NCBI GenBank assembly: GCA_049282265.1
Contig: JBAPTR010000113.1
Location: 1 to 45,481 of the forward strand
Reading direction: 5' to 3'
DNA from: CAYUCJ01 sp049282265
GTDB taxonomy: Bacteria > Desulfobacterota > DSM-4660 > Desulfatiglandales > Desulfatiglandaceae
DNA: 45,481 nucleotides
Positions 24,127-33,712 of the stretch are shown piece after piece. Below the pieces are notes generated by a model, which saw nothing but the letters and a program-made list of their open reading frames with translations, had not been told where the DNA came from and did no database searches. The position numbers and the translations under genes are program-made. The number at the start of each line of letters is the position of its first letter. The first letter of the stretch is position 1.

Positions 24127-27100
24127 CGGTTTCCCCGCTTCCCCCCTGAGCGTCGCCCGCGGCCAGGTGGCTCAGGAGATAGGTTTCATACTGGGTTCGA
24201 ATCCGTCGGGTGCAACTGTTCAATTTCTCCATAAAGCCCTCATTGTCGCCCCCGGGGCCCAGCACCCGTTTGGACAGAGAGGCCACTTCGCCCGCGTCTT
24301 TCGGCAGCGCGTGAACCTGAAGATCCTCCATAATCTGCAGATAATGCTCTATTTTTCGGAGGAAAAGGTAATCCTCCTTAAGCTCCAGGGTAACGGTTTC
24401 CGGCAGGAAACCGCCTTCACAGAGTGCCTCCAGGGCCAACAGGGTGTTGCCCTGGAACAGCGCGGGATGGTCCGGAGAATGAAAGAGCTGCAGGCCCTGG
24501 ACGAGAAATTCCACATCACGCAGGCCTCCGATCCCGCTCTTAACATTGATCGGCGAATCCAGTCTGCCCGCGGAACGCTTCAGGGACATGTGGCGCATAC
24601 GCTCGATGGAGGCGGCAATCTCCTTTCCCGGTCTGGGGCTCATCAATACGGGCCGAATTTTTTCCAGGAACTGGTAACCCAATTGCAGGTTTCCCGCGAC
24701 AGGCCTCATTTTCAGAGCGGCCTGGATCTCCCAGAGAGATGCCCCGTAATGGTAATAGTTTTCCAGAGTTGAAAACTCGGGAACCAGTTCTCCGGATCGG
24801 CCGAAAGGCCTCAGTCTCAAGTCCACACGGTAGGCATATCCTTCCTCTGTATGGGATGACAGGTCCAAACGGAGTCTCTCCATGACTTGGGTATAGAGTT
24901 CCTTGTAGAAGGGTCTGCCCGCGCCTCCGGTAGTGGGATCGGGCGGGTATTGCCATAATCCCAGGAGATCAATGTCGGAGCTGTAGTTCAACTCATTGCC
25001 TCCCAACTTGCCCAGGGCCAAGACGCAGAATCCACTCTCCAGCCCCTCTTTCTCGATGGCCCTGTCCCCTTCTCCCAATTCCTCCCATATCCTTTCAACA
25101 ACCACATGGACGACGGCGTCAGCCACGCTGGAAAGTTCCCGAACCACTTCCCTTGTGGAGACCCCCAGGCAGATATCCCTCGTCCCGATACGGAGGATCT
25201 CACGGCGCCTCAGCCGTCTGAGCCTGTTGAGCCATTGCCGCTTGTCCCGGGAATTTCCGGACGCCTCTCGCAACTCCCCGGCTATCTCCTCTTTTCTTCG
25301 CGTCTTTCTCAGGATTTCGGGGATGGTCACCCATTCAAAGAATTCAGGGTTTCGGACCAGGGTGTCCGTCAGAAACCGGCTGCCGGAAAAAATCCCCAGG
25401 AGGATCTCCAGCCGCAGGGGCTGGGACAGCATCAACCCGAAATGGAATTCCGGGCTCGGCAAGACCCTCGCGAACCGCTCCCAGTTATTCAAGGCCATGT
25501 CGGGGTCGGGCTGGTGCAGGAGCATATCGAAGGCGAGTACGGCCAGCCTGGCAAAGGTCTCCTGGCGGCTCCCTTTCCCTGCCAGGCCCCTGAGATTGAC
25601 ATAGGCCTTTTCCGGGTCCTGGAATCCGGCGCCGGAGAGGATTTTTTTCCGAAGTTCCTTCGAGACACCCGAAGAAAGCACGAGATCGGCCACAGTACCT
25701 GTCATGGGTCCCGGTATGGATTCCCGTCCGAAATGGTGTTCAGCAAAAGCCCTGACAGAAGCCGTGTGGGCCTCAAAATCGATGCGAAGCTGTTCCGCGG
25801 GTTCCAGTGGGCTTCCTCTCCGGTAACCCATGCGGCGGGCCAGGTGTTTGTACTCCTCCGAGCCAGGTTCCGGCAGAAAAAGGTCGCGAGCCGAACCCCT
25901 CAGCATCCGCATGCCATTGATCAGTTTTCTGAGAAAATGGTAGTCGGAAACAAGCCGGACAGCCTCCTCGGGGAGCAGGATCCCTGCATTTCCAAGAGCG
26001 GCTAGTGCCTCGTGCAACAAGGGTGTCCTCATGCCGGGGACATCCTTGCCGTTCACCACCTGGAGGACCTGAATCCCGTATTCCAGGTCCACGAGGGCGC
26101 CGGGGCTGAACTTGGCGTTCATCCTTGCACCGGAGGCCTTTTCGTGAAATTGCTTTTTTCTCAGGTCTTGCAGCTCGGCCAGGTCGATGCTGTGCGATGC
26201 GTAGACCATCTCATTCCGGAGCCGCTCCAGCCGTGCCCCAAGGGCTTTGTCGCCCCCTATGGCCCGCATCCTCACCAATGCCAGACGCTCATAGGAGTGG
26301 GCCGGGCCTCCTGCCCCGTAGTAGCGGCAGAAATTCTCAAGACTGGAGGCCAGGGGACCCGCGTTTCCGTGGGGCCTTAGCCGAAGATCAAGTCGAAAGA
26401 TTCCCTCTCGCTTGGTCTCAATAAACCGGTTCACATCCCGCACCAACCGGTCAAAAAAAACCCCGTTGTCCATGGATTCATCCCCGTCGGTCTTCCCATT
26501 GTCTCCGTAAACGAAGAGCAATTCGATATCGGATGCATAACCCAACGCCGCTCCCCCGAGCTTTCCAAGACCCAGAATGGCAAACCCGACTTCCAGCCCG
26601 GCGACGGATCTCGGTCTTCCAAAACGCACCACCAAGTTATCAAATATGATACCCACTGAGGCCCTGACGACATTTTCCGCCAGGTGGGTCAATCTATTGG
26701 ACAGAACCAGGAAGTCCACCCGAGGATCCAGGATATGACCCAGATCAATGAGAAAGATCTCACGGTCTTTGAAGGCATTGAGCGCCTCGCGCTTCTCCGC
26801 CATCGACTTCTTGTCCTCCAGGGATTGCGCCAGTCTCTCCGGGATGGTCTCCACCGGTTCGGTGAAGCTCTCCCCCTTCAGGTGGGGCTTGAGCATCGGC
26901 AACAGGGATTCGTACTGGAGCCGTATAAAATCTTCCCACAGGAAGTCACTTGCTCCCAGCAACCGGCCAAGTCCTTGCAGGTAAAGGGGATCTGTCAGCA
27001 TTTCCTGCCACTTTCCCTGGTGAGGCAGTTTCATGACATCATCCACAAGATAATCAAAACGAGACAGTGCCATGTATGGATCCGGCGCCTGTGCAAGGAA

Positions 27101-27967
27101 ATAGGTAAACTGTTTCGTCAGGAGTACGGAGAATCGGATCTTGTCCAAGGTGCGCTCATCCAGGATCTTGTTCCCGCGAAAATCGGCAAGATAAAGCTGG
27201 TCTTCGATGCGGCCACGGATGGTACGGATTCGGACCTGCTCAATGGAAACGCCGTGCTGCGAGAGGGCATTGCTCAAGGCATAGAGGAAAGCAGGGGTGT
27301 CTTCAGAGATGACCTTTACCCCTGTAAAAACGCCCGTTTCATTGTCCAGCTCGATCTTCAAGGGAAACAGGAGGGGCATGGTGTCATGGTGGAGATGGGC
27401 AAGCCTGCTGACAACCATTTCGTTCACCTGCTGTTTGGCCTTGGTGACGGCCTGTTCACCTCCATCCTCCATGAGAGAGCAGACGCCCAACAATCTCTCC
27501 TGGAACGAAGCTGACCAATCCTTAAAAAGGAAGGCCTCGCTTATTTTCCCCGAAAAATGGTCGATGATCCGGCGTCGACTCAAGGGATCCTGCGAATTTG
27601 GACGTCGTCTTAAACGGCGGGCGCCCCTGGGCCACCCCTCATCGCTCTGTACGTGGCCATAGGTATAGATGTCTCCGGAGATAATCGAGAAGCCCATTCC
27701 CGCAAGCAGCCCGGTGATCAGGGAAAATACCGATGGATAATCAAAACCGAGTATGGTGCAGTCAATGCTCCCGTCCTTTTTCCTGACCGAAAGGACCTCC
27801 ACGGGTCTTTCCGGTCGCAGCAGGGAGAGTGCCTGGAGATGTCGGCAGATCTCCTGCTCAGAGAAGCTACTGAAATATCTTTCCGGCAGACGGGAAATGT
27901 GCCCTTCGATCAGGGATGCTTCAACATCGGGGCAACCGTCTCTCAGTTTCTGGGTGTCGGTTTTCAC
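24107..27967 (-). CDS. glnE: Glutamine synthetase adenylyltransferase/deadenylase with ACT extension
   Basis: A 1286-residue protein, about 340 longer than usual GlnE. Residues about 25-300 resemble the C-terminal part of GlnD: a RLPERYFSSFSEQEICRH segment and two ACT-like domains (one at 55-100, one at 225-280). Two nucleotidyltransferase halves follow, with LGKLGGAALGYASDIELLF near 470 and LGKLGGNELNYSSDIDLLG near 990. They correspond to the adenylyl-removing and adenylylating domains that control GlnA. The first active-site pair is D-I-E, not D-I-D. The start is GTG at 27967 with AGGGACAGGA upstream. It lies downstream of glnA and overlaps the ANTAR gene. The ACT domains could bind an amino acid such as glutamine, which is inference. 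Confidence 0.88.
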   Translation of the reverse strand: MKTDTQKLRDGCPDVEASLIEGHISRLPERYFSSFSEQEICRHLQALSLLRPERPVEVLSVRKKDGSIDCTILGFDYPSVFSLITGLLAGMGFSIISGDIYTYGHVQSDEGWPRGARRLRRRPNSQDPLSRRRIIDHFSGKISEAFLFKDWSASFQERLLGVCSLMEDGGEQAVTKAKQQVNEMVVSRLAHLHHDTMPLLFPLKIELDNETGVFTGVKVISEDTPAFLYALSNALSQHGVSIEQVRIRTIRGRIEDQLYLADFRGNKILDERTLDKIRFSVLLTKQFTYFLAQAPDPYMALSRFDYLVDDVMKLPHQGKWQEMLTDPLYLQGLGRLLGASDFLWEDFIRLQYESLLPMLKPHLKGESFTEPVETIPERLAQSLEDKKSMAEKREALNAFKDREIFLIDLGHILDPRVDFLVLSNRLTHLAENVVRASVGIIFDNLVVRFGRPRSVAGLEVGFAILGLGKLGGAALGYASDIELLFVYGDNGKTDGDESMDNGVFFDRLVRDVNRFIETKREGIFRLDLRLRPHGNAGPLASSLENFCRYYGAGGPAHSYERLALVRMRAIGGDKALGARLERLRNEMVYASHSIDLAELQDLRKKQFHEKASGARMNAKFSPGALVDLEYGIQVLQVVNGKDVPGMRTPLLHEALAALGNAGILLPEEAVRLVSDYHFLRKLINGMRMLRGSARDLFLPEPGSEEYKHLARRMGYRRGSPLEPAEQLRIDFEAHTASVRAFAEHHFGRESIPGPMTGTVADLVLSSGVSKELRKKILSGAGFQDPEKAYVNLRGLAGKGSRQETFARLAVLAFDMLLHQPDPDMALNNWERFARVLPSPEFHFGLMLSQPLRLEILLGIFSGSRFLTDTLVRNPEFFEWVTIPEILRKTRRKEEIAGELREASGNSRDKRQWLNRLRRLRRREILRIGTRDICLGVSTREVVRELSSVADAVVHVVVERIWEELGEGDRAIEKEGLESGFCVLALGKLGGNELNYSSDIDLLGLWQYPPDPTTGGAGRPFYKELYTQVMERLRLDLSSHTEEGYAYRVDLRLRPFGRSGELVPEFSTLENYYHYGASLWEIQAALKMRPVAGNLQLGYQFLEKIRPVLMSPRPGKEIAASIERMRHMSLKRSAGRLDSPINVKSGIGGLRDVEFLVQGLQLFHSPDHPALFQGNTLLALEALCEGGFLPETVTLELKEDYLFLRKIEHYLQIMEDLQVHALPKDAGEVASLSKRVLGPGGDNEGFMEKLNSCTRRIRTQYETYLLSHLAAGDAQGGSGETDGRNSV

Positions 27968-28018
27968 GTCCTGTCCCTTTTGAGCTCAAATCTATTCATA
28001 GAATACGAATGCAGTGTA

Positions 28019-28058
28019 CAAAAAGGGGGTCCTCCGACTATAGCGGAGTGACCCCCTT
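28019..28058 (-). terminator. Terminator of glnA
   Basis: On the minus strand AAGGGGGTC (28058-28050) pairs with GACCCCCTT (28031-28023), and CTCCG pairs with CGGAG inside it. Five T follow immediately (28024-28020). It lies 29 bases past the glnA stop and separates glnA from glnE. Confidence 0.85.
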
Positions 28059-28086
28059 ATTCTATACATCAATTATGGTAAAAAAG

Positions 28087-29511
28087 CTATATGTCGTAAT
28101 AGAGTGCAAACTCCCAAGGATGGGGACGCAGTTCGATGGCCTGAACTTCATTCTGCATCTTGTAGGATATCCATGTATCTATAACATCGGAGGTAAAGAC
28201 ATCGCCTTTCAGGAGATAATCGTGATCCGCTTCGAGGGCGTTCAGGGCCTCCCTGAGTGAACCCGGTGTGTGGGGGACCTTCTCCAGTTCCTCCGGCGGC
28301 AGGTCATAGATGTCTTTGTCCAGGGGATCCCCCGGGTGGATCTTGTTCACGATCCCATCAACTCCGGCCATGAGCATGGCGGAAAAGGCCAGGTAGGGAT
28401 TACAGCTGGGATCGGGGCAACGAAACTCAAAGCGTTTGGCCTTCGAAGAGGTGGAGTAAAGGGGAATTCGAACGGCTGCACTCCGGTTGCGGCTGGAATA
28501 GGCCAGATTGACCGGGGCCTCGAAGCCTGGCACAAGTCGTTTGTAGCTGTTTGTCGTCGGGCTGCAAAAGGCAAGCAGAGAGGGCGCGTGTTTCAAGATC
28601 CCGCCTATGGCGTACATGGCCATTTCCGACATCCCCGCATACCCGTCTCCCGCAAAGAGGTTTTCGCCCCCTTTCCAGAATGACATGTGGACATGCATGC
28701 CCGTCCCATTGTCATTGAAAAGGGGTTTGGGCATGAAGGTTGCCGTCTTGTTATACTTGTGCGCCGTATTCTTAATGACGTATTTGTATTTGAGCACATC
28801 GTCAGCCATTTCAAGCAGTGGGGCAAAGCGCATATCGATTTCCGCCTGTCCCCCGCTGGCCACTTCGTGGTGTTGCGCCTCGATGAGGATACCGATGCTT
28901 TCAAGGGTCAGAAGCATTTCGCTGCGAATGTCCTGCTGGCTGTCTGTGGGCGGCACCGGGAAATACCCCTCTTTGTACCTGGGTTTGTAACCCAGGTTCG
29001 GTGATTCCATCCGGCCGCTGTTCCATTGACCTTCCACAGAGTCGATATGGTAGTATCCTTCGTGGGTGTTCTGGTCGAAACGGATGTCGTCAAAAATAAA
29101 GAATTCCGCTTCAGGCCCGAAATAGGCGACATCTGCGATTCCCTGACTCTTGAGGAAAGTTTCCGCTTTTCGGGCTATGTTCCTGGGATCGCGTGTATAG
29201 TCTTCTCCAGTCACAGGGTCACAGATATTGCAGATCATGACCAGTGTCTTGTCAGCAAAAAAGGGATCTATGAACGCGGTTTCAGGCACGGGCTTGACCA
29301 GCATGTCAGACTCATTGATCGCCTGCCATCCCCTGATACTGGACCCGTCAAAACCGAGACCGGCTTCAAAAGTCTCTTCCTCAATCTCCCTGGCGGGAAC
29401 GGAAAAGTGCTGCCACAGGCCGGGGAAATCCATGAAACGGAGATCCACGATCTTGATGTCCTCTTTACGGATCAAGTCCAACACATCTTTTTTCGTCCCT
29501 AATTTATCCAT
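28087..29511 (-). CDS. glnA: Glutamine synthetase type I
   Basis: A 474-residue GSI-beta glutamine synthetase (ATP, glutamate and ammonia to glutamine). Signature segments seen are GFDGSSIRGW near 51, YFGPEAEFF near 125, NGTGMHVHMSFW near 260, the SYKRLVPGFEAPV region near 335 and NPYLAFSAMLMAG near 373. The Tyr in DKDIYDLPPEE (about residue 402) is the residue adenylylated by GlnE in this class, which agrees with glnE being next door. The ATG at 29511 has GGAGG five bases upstream. It has a sigma-54-type promoter upstream and a strong terminator downstream. Confidence 0.97.
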   Translation of the reverse strand: MDKLGTKKDVLDLIRKEDIKIVDLRFMDFPGLWQHFSVPAREIEEETFEAGLGFDGSSIRGWQAINESDMLVKPVPETAFIDPFFADKTLVMICNICDPVTGEDYTRDPRNIARKAETFLKSQGIADVAYFGPEAEFFIFDDIRFDQNTHEGYYHIDSVEGQWNSGRMESPNLGYKPRYKEGYFPVPPTDSQQDIRSEMLLTLESIGILIEAQHHEVASGGQAEIDMRFAPLLEMADDVLKYKYVIKNTAHKYNKTATFMPKPLFNDNGTGMHVHMSFWKGGENLFAGDGYAGMSEMAMYAIGGILKHAPSLLAFCSPTTNSYKRLVPGFEAPVNLAYSSRNRSAAVRIPLYSTSSKAKRFEFRCPDPSCNPYLAFSAMLMAGVDGIVNKIHPGDPLDKDIYDLPPEELEKVPHTPGSLREALNALEADHDYLLKGDVFTSDVIDTWISYKMQNEVQAIELRPHPWEFALYYDI

Positions 29512-29579
29512 ATCTACCTCCATAAGAAAATAGGATTATTCATACGCCGCCACATTGCCGAACCCTCACGCCCCTATTC

Positions 29580-29595
29580 AGCAAAAGACATGCCA
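29580..29595 (-). promoter_or_regulatory. Sigma-54-type promoter of glnA
   Basis: On the minus strand the sequence is TGGCATGTCTTTTGCT, a close match to TGGCACGN4TTGCW, with GG and GC at the right distance. Transcription would start about 55 bases before the ATG. A nitrogen-regulated glnA promoter is expected. No NtrC site with clear dyad symmetry was found upstream. Confidence 0.7.
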
Positions 29596-30088
29596 CAATT
29601 GTCTACCCTGCAATTTCCTCGAACTGACGGTCCGCTAACCAGTCTATCGAAATTTTACAACTTGTTGATTTTACGGAAACATACAGCCTCGCGTACAGGG
29701 AATATCAAACGATGGGAACCACCCAGGTCGCCCATTTGCCTGTCGACATGGGGTCTCACAGCGAAAAATGATCGCACTCTCAAGAACATTTTTGTATGGA
29801 GAAGCGCAACAAAATTACAAAAATGTAGCAAAGAAACCAACCCGCTCTCAAGATGAGGGGGTTTCCAGCGCCCGGATTTATCCGGGTAATACATACCGTC
29901 CAGAAAAACAAAGAAGATTCTCAGTCATCTCATCCAGAATGGTTATAAAGCCTTTTCTTCGTTCCGTCTACGATAATACTTGAAATAATTATTGCATAAG
30001 ATAAGGTTGATTACAATCATCGAATCGGTTATGATATTTGATTTTTCAAGCAGAAACGGGTATGGGATATCAAAAGGATCAAGGGCTA
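29596..30088. other. Divergent glnA/aspS intergenic region
   Basis: About 490 bases lie between the glnA promoter and the aspS start, low in GC content. Apart from the sigma-54 element and the aspS promoter candidate at 30007-30035 I see no gene, RNA or strong hairpin here. Activator-binding sites for glnA may lie in this stretch. Confidence 0.5.
30007..30035 (+). promoter_or_regulatory. Candidate sigma-70 promoter of aspS-gatC
   Basis: TTGATT (30007-30012) and TATGAT (30030-30035) are 17 bases apart, giving a leader of about 47 bases to the ATG at 30089. Consensus matching only. Confidence 0.6.
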
Positions 30089-32257
30089 ATGGACTGGAAA
30101 AACCGAACCTATTGCGGGTCCCTGGACCTTTCAGACAGTGGCGCGTCTGTCACGCTGATGGGATGGGTGGATGCCATCCGAGACCATGGAAACCTGGTCT
30201 TCATCCATCTTCGCGATGTCAAGGGCATTACACAGGTGGTATTTGATCCGAAAACCGCTCCGGATGATTATTCTCTGGCCTCAACGCTGCACGAAGAAGA
30301 TGTGGTGTGTGTCGAAGGCAGGGTGTCCGCCAGGGAAAAGGGGACCGAAAACCCGAATCTCAGGACCGGTGATGTTGAGGTCTATGCCACCACTATCCGT
30401 GTTCTTTCCAGATCCGGGATACTGCCCTTCCAGATTTCCGAAAAGGCCATGGTCCTGGGCGACGAGATTGCCTCCGCGCCACAGAAGGTGGAAGAGGACC
30501 TGAGGATTCAGTACCGGTATCTCGATCTCCGTCGCCCATCCGTTCAGGACCTTTTCCACAAGCGATACCTGATTGTCAAAGCCATCAGGGATTATCTGCA
30601 CGAAATGGAATTCACGGAGGTTGAAACGCCCATCCTCACCAGGAGCACCCCTGAGGGGGCCAGGGACTATCTGGTGCCAAGCAGGGTGCATCACGGCAGG
30701 TTTTACGCCCTGCCCCAGTCCCCACAGATCTTTAAGCAGCTCCTCATGATCGGTGGAATGGACCGGTACTTTCAGATCGCCCGCTGCTTCAGAGATGAAG
30801 ACCTGCGCCCCAATCGACAGCCGGAATTTACGCAGCTCGACATGGAGGCCTCATTTGTTGATGAAGAATTTATCTATGAGGCCATAGAGGCAATGACGTG
30901 CAGGGCATTTTCCATAGGCGACATAGAACTCCCCCGTCCGTTTCCTCGTATGTCCTACGATGAAGCCATGGACCGGTACGGCTCGGACAGGCCGGATCTG
31001 CGGTTCCCTATGGCGTTTGAAGACGTGACTGATGTCTTTCGGAATACCGAATATGCCATCTTTAAACAGGTCATCAAGGGTGGCGGCCATGTGAAAGGCT
31101 TTTGCGTCAGGGGCAAAAGCCCTCTCCTCAGCAAGAATGTGCTTCAAAATGAATATGCCCTCAAGATTGTCCCCTCCTTCGGCGCGAAGGGGATGAGTTG
31201 GATGAAGGTGGCGAACGGCAGGCTTGAATCCAACATTGTCCAGTTCTTTTCCGAAGCCGAAAAGCAGGGAATCATGAATCGCTTTTCCGCGCGGGACGGA
31301 GACTGCATTTTGATGGTCGCCGACCCGTCCGTTGACCTGGTGAACAAGGTCCTCGGAAGGCTCAGACTTCACTTGGCGGAAAGACTGCATTTGATACCGG
31401 GCGACCGTTACCGTCCTCTCTGGGTAACGGACTTTCCCCTGTTCGAGCTGAAAGAAGGTCGATTGAATTCCGAGCACCATCCCTTTACGATGCCGGACAG
31501 AGAGGACTTCAACCCAAAGGACCTGAACGACCTCCTGGCCCTTAAGTCCAGGGCCTATGACCTGGTCATGAACGGCGAAGAACTGGGAGGCGGAAGCATC
31601 CGAATTCACAAAATGGAAACTCAGGACAAGGTCTTCCGGGCGCTTCAGCTTTCAACTGAAGAAATCGAGAACAAATTCGGTTTTTTTCTGAAGGCCCTCA
31701 ACTACGGCGCGCCCCCCCACGGAGGGTTTGCACTGGGACTCGACAGGGCAATCGCCATGATCCTGGGGACGCCTTCCATCAGGGAAGTCATCGCCTTCCC
31801 CAAGAATCGCCGTGCCTATTGTCCCCTGACGCAGGCACCGGCCGGCGTCGACGAAGAGCAGCTGAAGGAACTGGCCCTCAAGTCCGAAGATCCTGCACCC
31901 GGACCTGGGGGATGCCCGGGAAAGGGAGGTCAGAAAGGAATCCCCGGCGAAAAGGAGAGCAAGCGTGTTGACGTCACCCCGGACGAGGTAAGGCACGTGG
32001 CCAAACTTGCGCGATTGAGCCTCTCCGATGAAGAGGTCGGAGAATACGCCAAGGACCTGAACGCTATCCTCGATTACGTGGCGACCCTGGAGGAACTGAA
32101 CACCGAGGACGTCCCGCCCACGAGCCACGTATTGGAGATCAACAATGTCTGGCGAACGGATGAGCCCACTGAATCATCCGCCGCGGAAGCCATTCTCAAG
32201 AATGCACCTCACAGGAAAGATTCCTTTTTTCAGGTGCCCAGGATTCTGGAAGGTTAA
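30089..32257 (+). CDS. aspS-gatC: Aspartyl-tRNA synthetase fused to GatC
   Basis: A 722-residue bifunctional protein. Residues 1-105 form the anticodon-binding OB fold. Residues about 125-600 form the class II synthetase core with GAD insertion (motif 2 FRDEDLRPNRQPEFTQLD near 240, motif 3 GLDRAIAMILG near 555). A Gly/Pro-rich linker follows, and residues about 627-722 are a complete GatC (VTPDEVRHVAKLARLSLSDEE through FFQVPRIL). His33 in RDHG and Gly85 in EKGTENPNL are the residues found in non-discriminating AspRS, so it should also charge tRNA-Asn with Asp. The fused GatC would hold the amidotransferase close to the mischarged tRNA. ATG 30089 gives the usual start. gatA follows after nine bases. 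Confidence 0.92.
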   Translation: MDWKNRTYCGSLDLSDSGASVTLMGWVDAIRDHGNLVFIHLRDVKGITQVVFDPKTAPDDYSLASTLHEEDVVCVEGRVSAREKGTENPNLRTGDVEVYATTIRVLSRSGILPFQISEKAMVLGDEIASAPQKVEEDLRIQYRYLDLRRPSVQDLFHKRYLIVKAIRDYLHEMEFTEVETPILTRSTPEGARDYLVPSRVHHGRFYALPQSPQIFKQLLMIGGMDRYFQIARCFRDEDLRPNRQPEFTQLDMEASFVDEEFIYEAIEAMTCRAFSIGDIELPRPFPRMSYDEAMDRYGSDRPDLRFPMAFEDVTDVFRNTEYAIFKQVIKGGGHVKGFCVRGKSPLLSKNVLQNEYALKIVPSFGAKGMSWMKVANGRLESNIVQFFSEAEKQGIMNRFSARDGDCILMVADPSVDLVNKVLGRLRLHLAERLHLIPGDRYRPLWVTDFPLFELKEGRLNSEHHPFTMPDREDFNPKDLNDLLALKSRAYDLVMNGEELGGGSIRIHKMETQDKVFRALQLSTEEIENKFGFFLKALNYGAPPHGGFALGLDRAIAMILGTPSIREVIAFPKNRRAYCPLTQAPAGVDEEQLKELALKSEDPAPGPGGCPGKGGQKGIPGEKESKRVDVTPDEVRHVAKLARLSLSDEEVGEYAKDLNAILDYVATLEELNTEDVPPTSHVLEINNVWRTDEPTESSAAEAILKNAPHRKDSFFQVPRILEG

Positions 32258-32266
32258 GGAACGATC

Positions 32267-33712
32267 ATGGACCTCTGCGACTTGAGCGCATTTGAGTTAC
32301 GCAATCTGTTGGGGAAAAAAGAGGTAAGCGCAAGAGAAATCGCCGCGTCGGTCTTCAAGAGGATAGATGAAAAGGAACCCCTGATTCACGCCTTTATTAC
32401 GGTCACCCGCGATCGTGCCCTGGAACAGGCGGACCTTGCGGACAAAAAAATAAAGGAAGGCGGGGATATCCCTCCCCTCACCGGGATACCCGTCGCCGTC
32501 AAAGACGTGCTCTGCACAGAGGGTGTAAGGACTACTTGCGCATCCCGAATCCTGGAGGATTATGTTCCCCCTTACAATGCGACGGTGGTGAACCGGCTGC
32601 TCCGGGACGGAGCGATCCTGATCGGCAAAACCAACATGGATGAGTTCGCCATGGGGTCGTCCACCGAAAACAGCGCCTTTGGGCTGACCCGGAATCCTGC
32701 GGACCCCGACAGGGTCCCGGGGGGGTCCAGCGGCGGGTCGGCAGCAGCCGTCGCCGCTGGGGAAACGGTGGCGGCTATCGGCACCGATACGGGGGGATCC
32801 ATTCGACAACCCGCCTCTTTCTGCGGAATCGTGGGCATGAAACCCACCTACGGAAGGGTTTCCCGCTACGGTCTCATTGCCTACGCCTCGTCCCTCGACC
32901 AGGCAGGGCCCCTGTGTCGCAGCGTGGAAGACTGCGCCCTGTTGCTCAACACCATCTGCGGGCACGACCAAAAAGACACCACATCGCTCGACGCGCCCAA
33001 GCCCGACTACTTGCAATCACTGAACCAGGACCTGGAAGGCATTCGTATCGGTCTGCCCAAGGAGTATTTCATCGAAGGGATAGACCCGGCCATCAGGGAA
33101 AAGATCATGCAGGCGGTCTCACGCATGGAACAACACGGCGCCAGCGTTATTGAAGTGTCCCTTCCCCACACCCGTTATGCCATCAGCACCTATTATCTTA
33201 TTGCTACTGCGGAGGCCAGCAGCAACCTGGCCCGTTACGACGGCGTCAAATACGGCTTCAGGCCATCCGATTCCATAAAAGACATTATTTCCATGTACCA
33301 CTCCACGAGAAGCAGGGGGTTCGGCCGCGAAGTCAAACGGAGGATCATGCTCGGCACCTATGTCCTGTCGGCGGGATACTACGACGCGTACTATCTGAAG
33401 GCCCAGAAGGCCAGGACCCTGATCAGGGACGATTTTCGAAAGGCCTTTGAGCAGGTGGACTGCCTCATGAGCCCCGTGTCGCCCTGTGTCCCTTTCAAGC
33501 TCGGCGAAAAGGCCGGTGATCCCCTCCAGATGTATCTTGTGGACATCTACACGGTTTCGGCCAATCTCGCAGGCGTTCCGGCCGTCAGCATCAACTGCGG
33601 CGAAGTGGAATCCCTTCCCGTGGGCCTGCAGATCACCGGCAGGCCCTTTGATGAAGCGATGCTCATCCGCGTAGCCCATGCCTATCAGCGGATTTCAGGG
33701 AGTGACGCCTAA
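32267..33712 (+). CDS. gatA: Asp-tRNA(Asn)/Glu-tRNA(Gln) amidotransferase subunit A
   Basis: A 481-residue amidase-signature subunit that hydrolyses glutamine and feeds ammonia to GatB. The catalytic triad Lys is in PVAVKDVLC near residue 78. The Gly-Ser-rich region GGSSGGSAAAVAAG is near 150. The cis-Ser and nucleophile Ser lie in GTDTGGSIRQPA near 173-184. Length and order are typical. It begins nine bases after the AspRS-GatC gene and its stop overlaps the gatB start by one base (TAATG), so the three are one operon. Confidence 0.96.
   Translation: MDLCDLSAFELRNLLGKKEVSAREIAASVFKRIDEKEPLIHAFITVTRDRALEQADLADKKIKEGGDIPPLTGIPVAVKDVLCTEGVRTTCASRILEDYVPPYNATVVNRLLRDGAILIGKTNMDEFAMGSSTENSAFGLTRNPADPDRVPGGSSGGSAAAVAAGETVAAIGTDTGGSIRQPASFCGIVGMKPTYGRVSRYGLIAYASSLDQAGPLCRSVEDCALLLNTICGHDQKDTTSLDAPKPDYLQSLNQDLEGIRIGLPKEYFIEGIDPAIREKIMQAVSRMEQHGASVIEVSLPHTRYAISTYYLIATAEASSNLARYDGVKYGFRPSDSIKDIISMYHSTRSRGFGREVKRRIMLGTYVLSAGYYDAYYLKAQKARTLIRDDFRKAFEQVDCLMSPVSPCVPFKLGEKAGDPLQMYLVDIYTVSANLAGVPAVSINCGEVESLPVGLQITGRPFDEAMLIRVAHAYQRISGSDA

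Noticed and set aside
24180..24215. GGTTCGAATCC, resembling a tRNA T arm
   Set aside because: It lies within the glnE coding frame with no cloverleaf around it.
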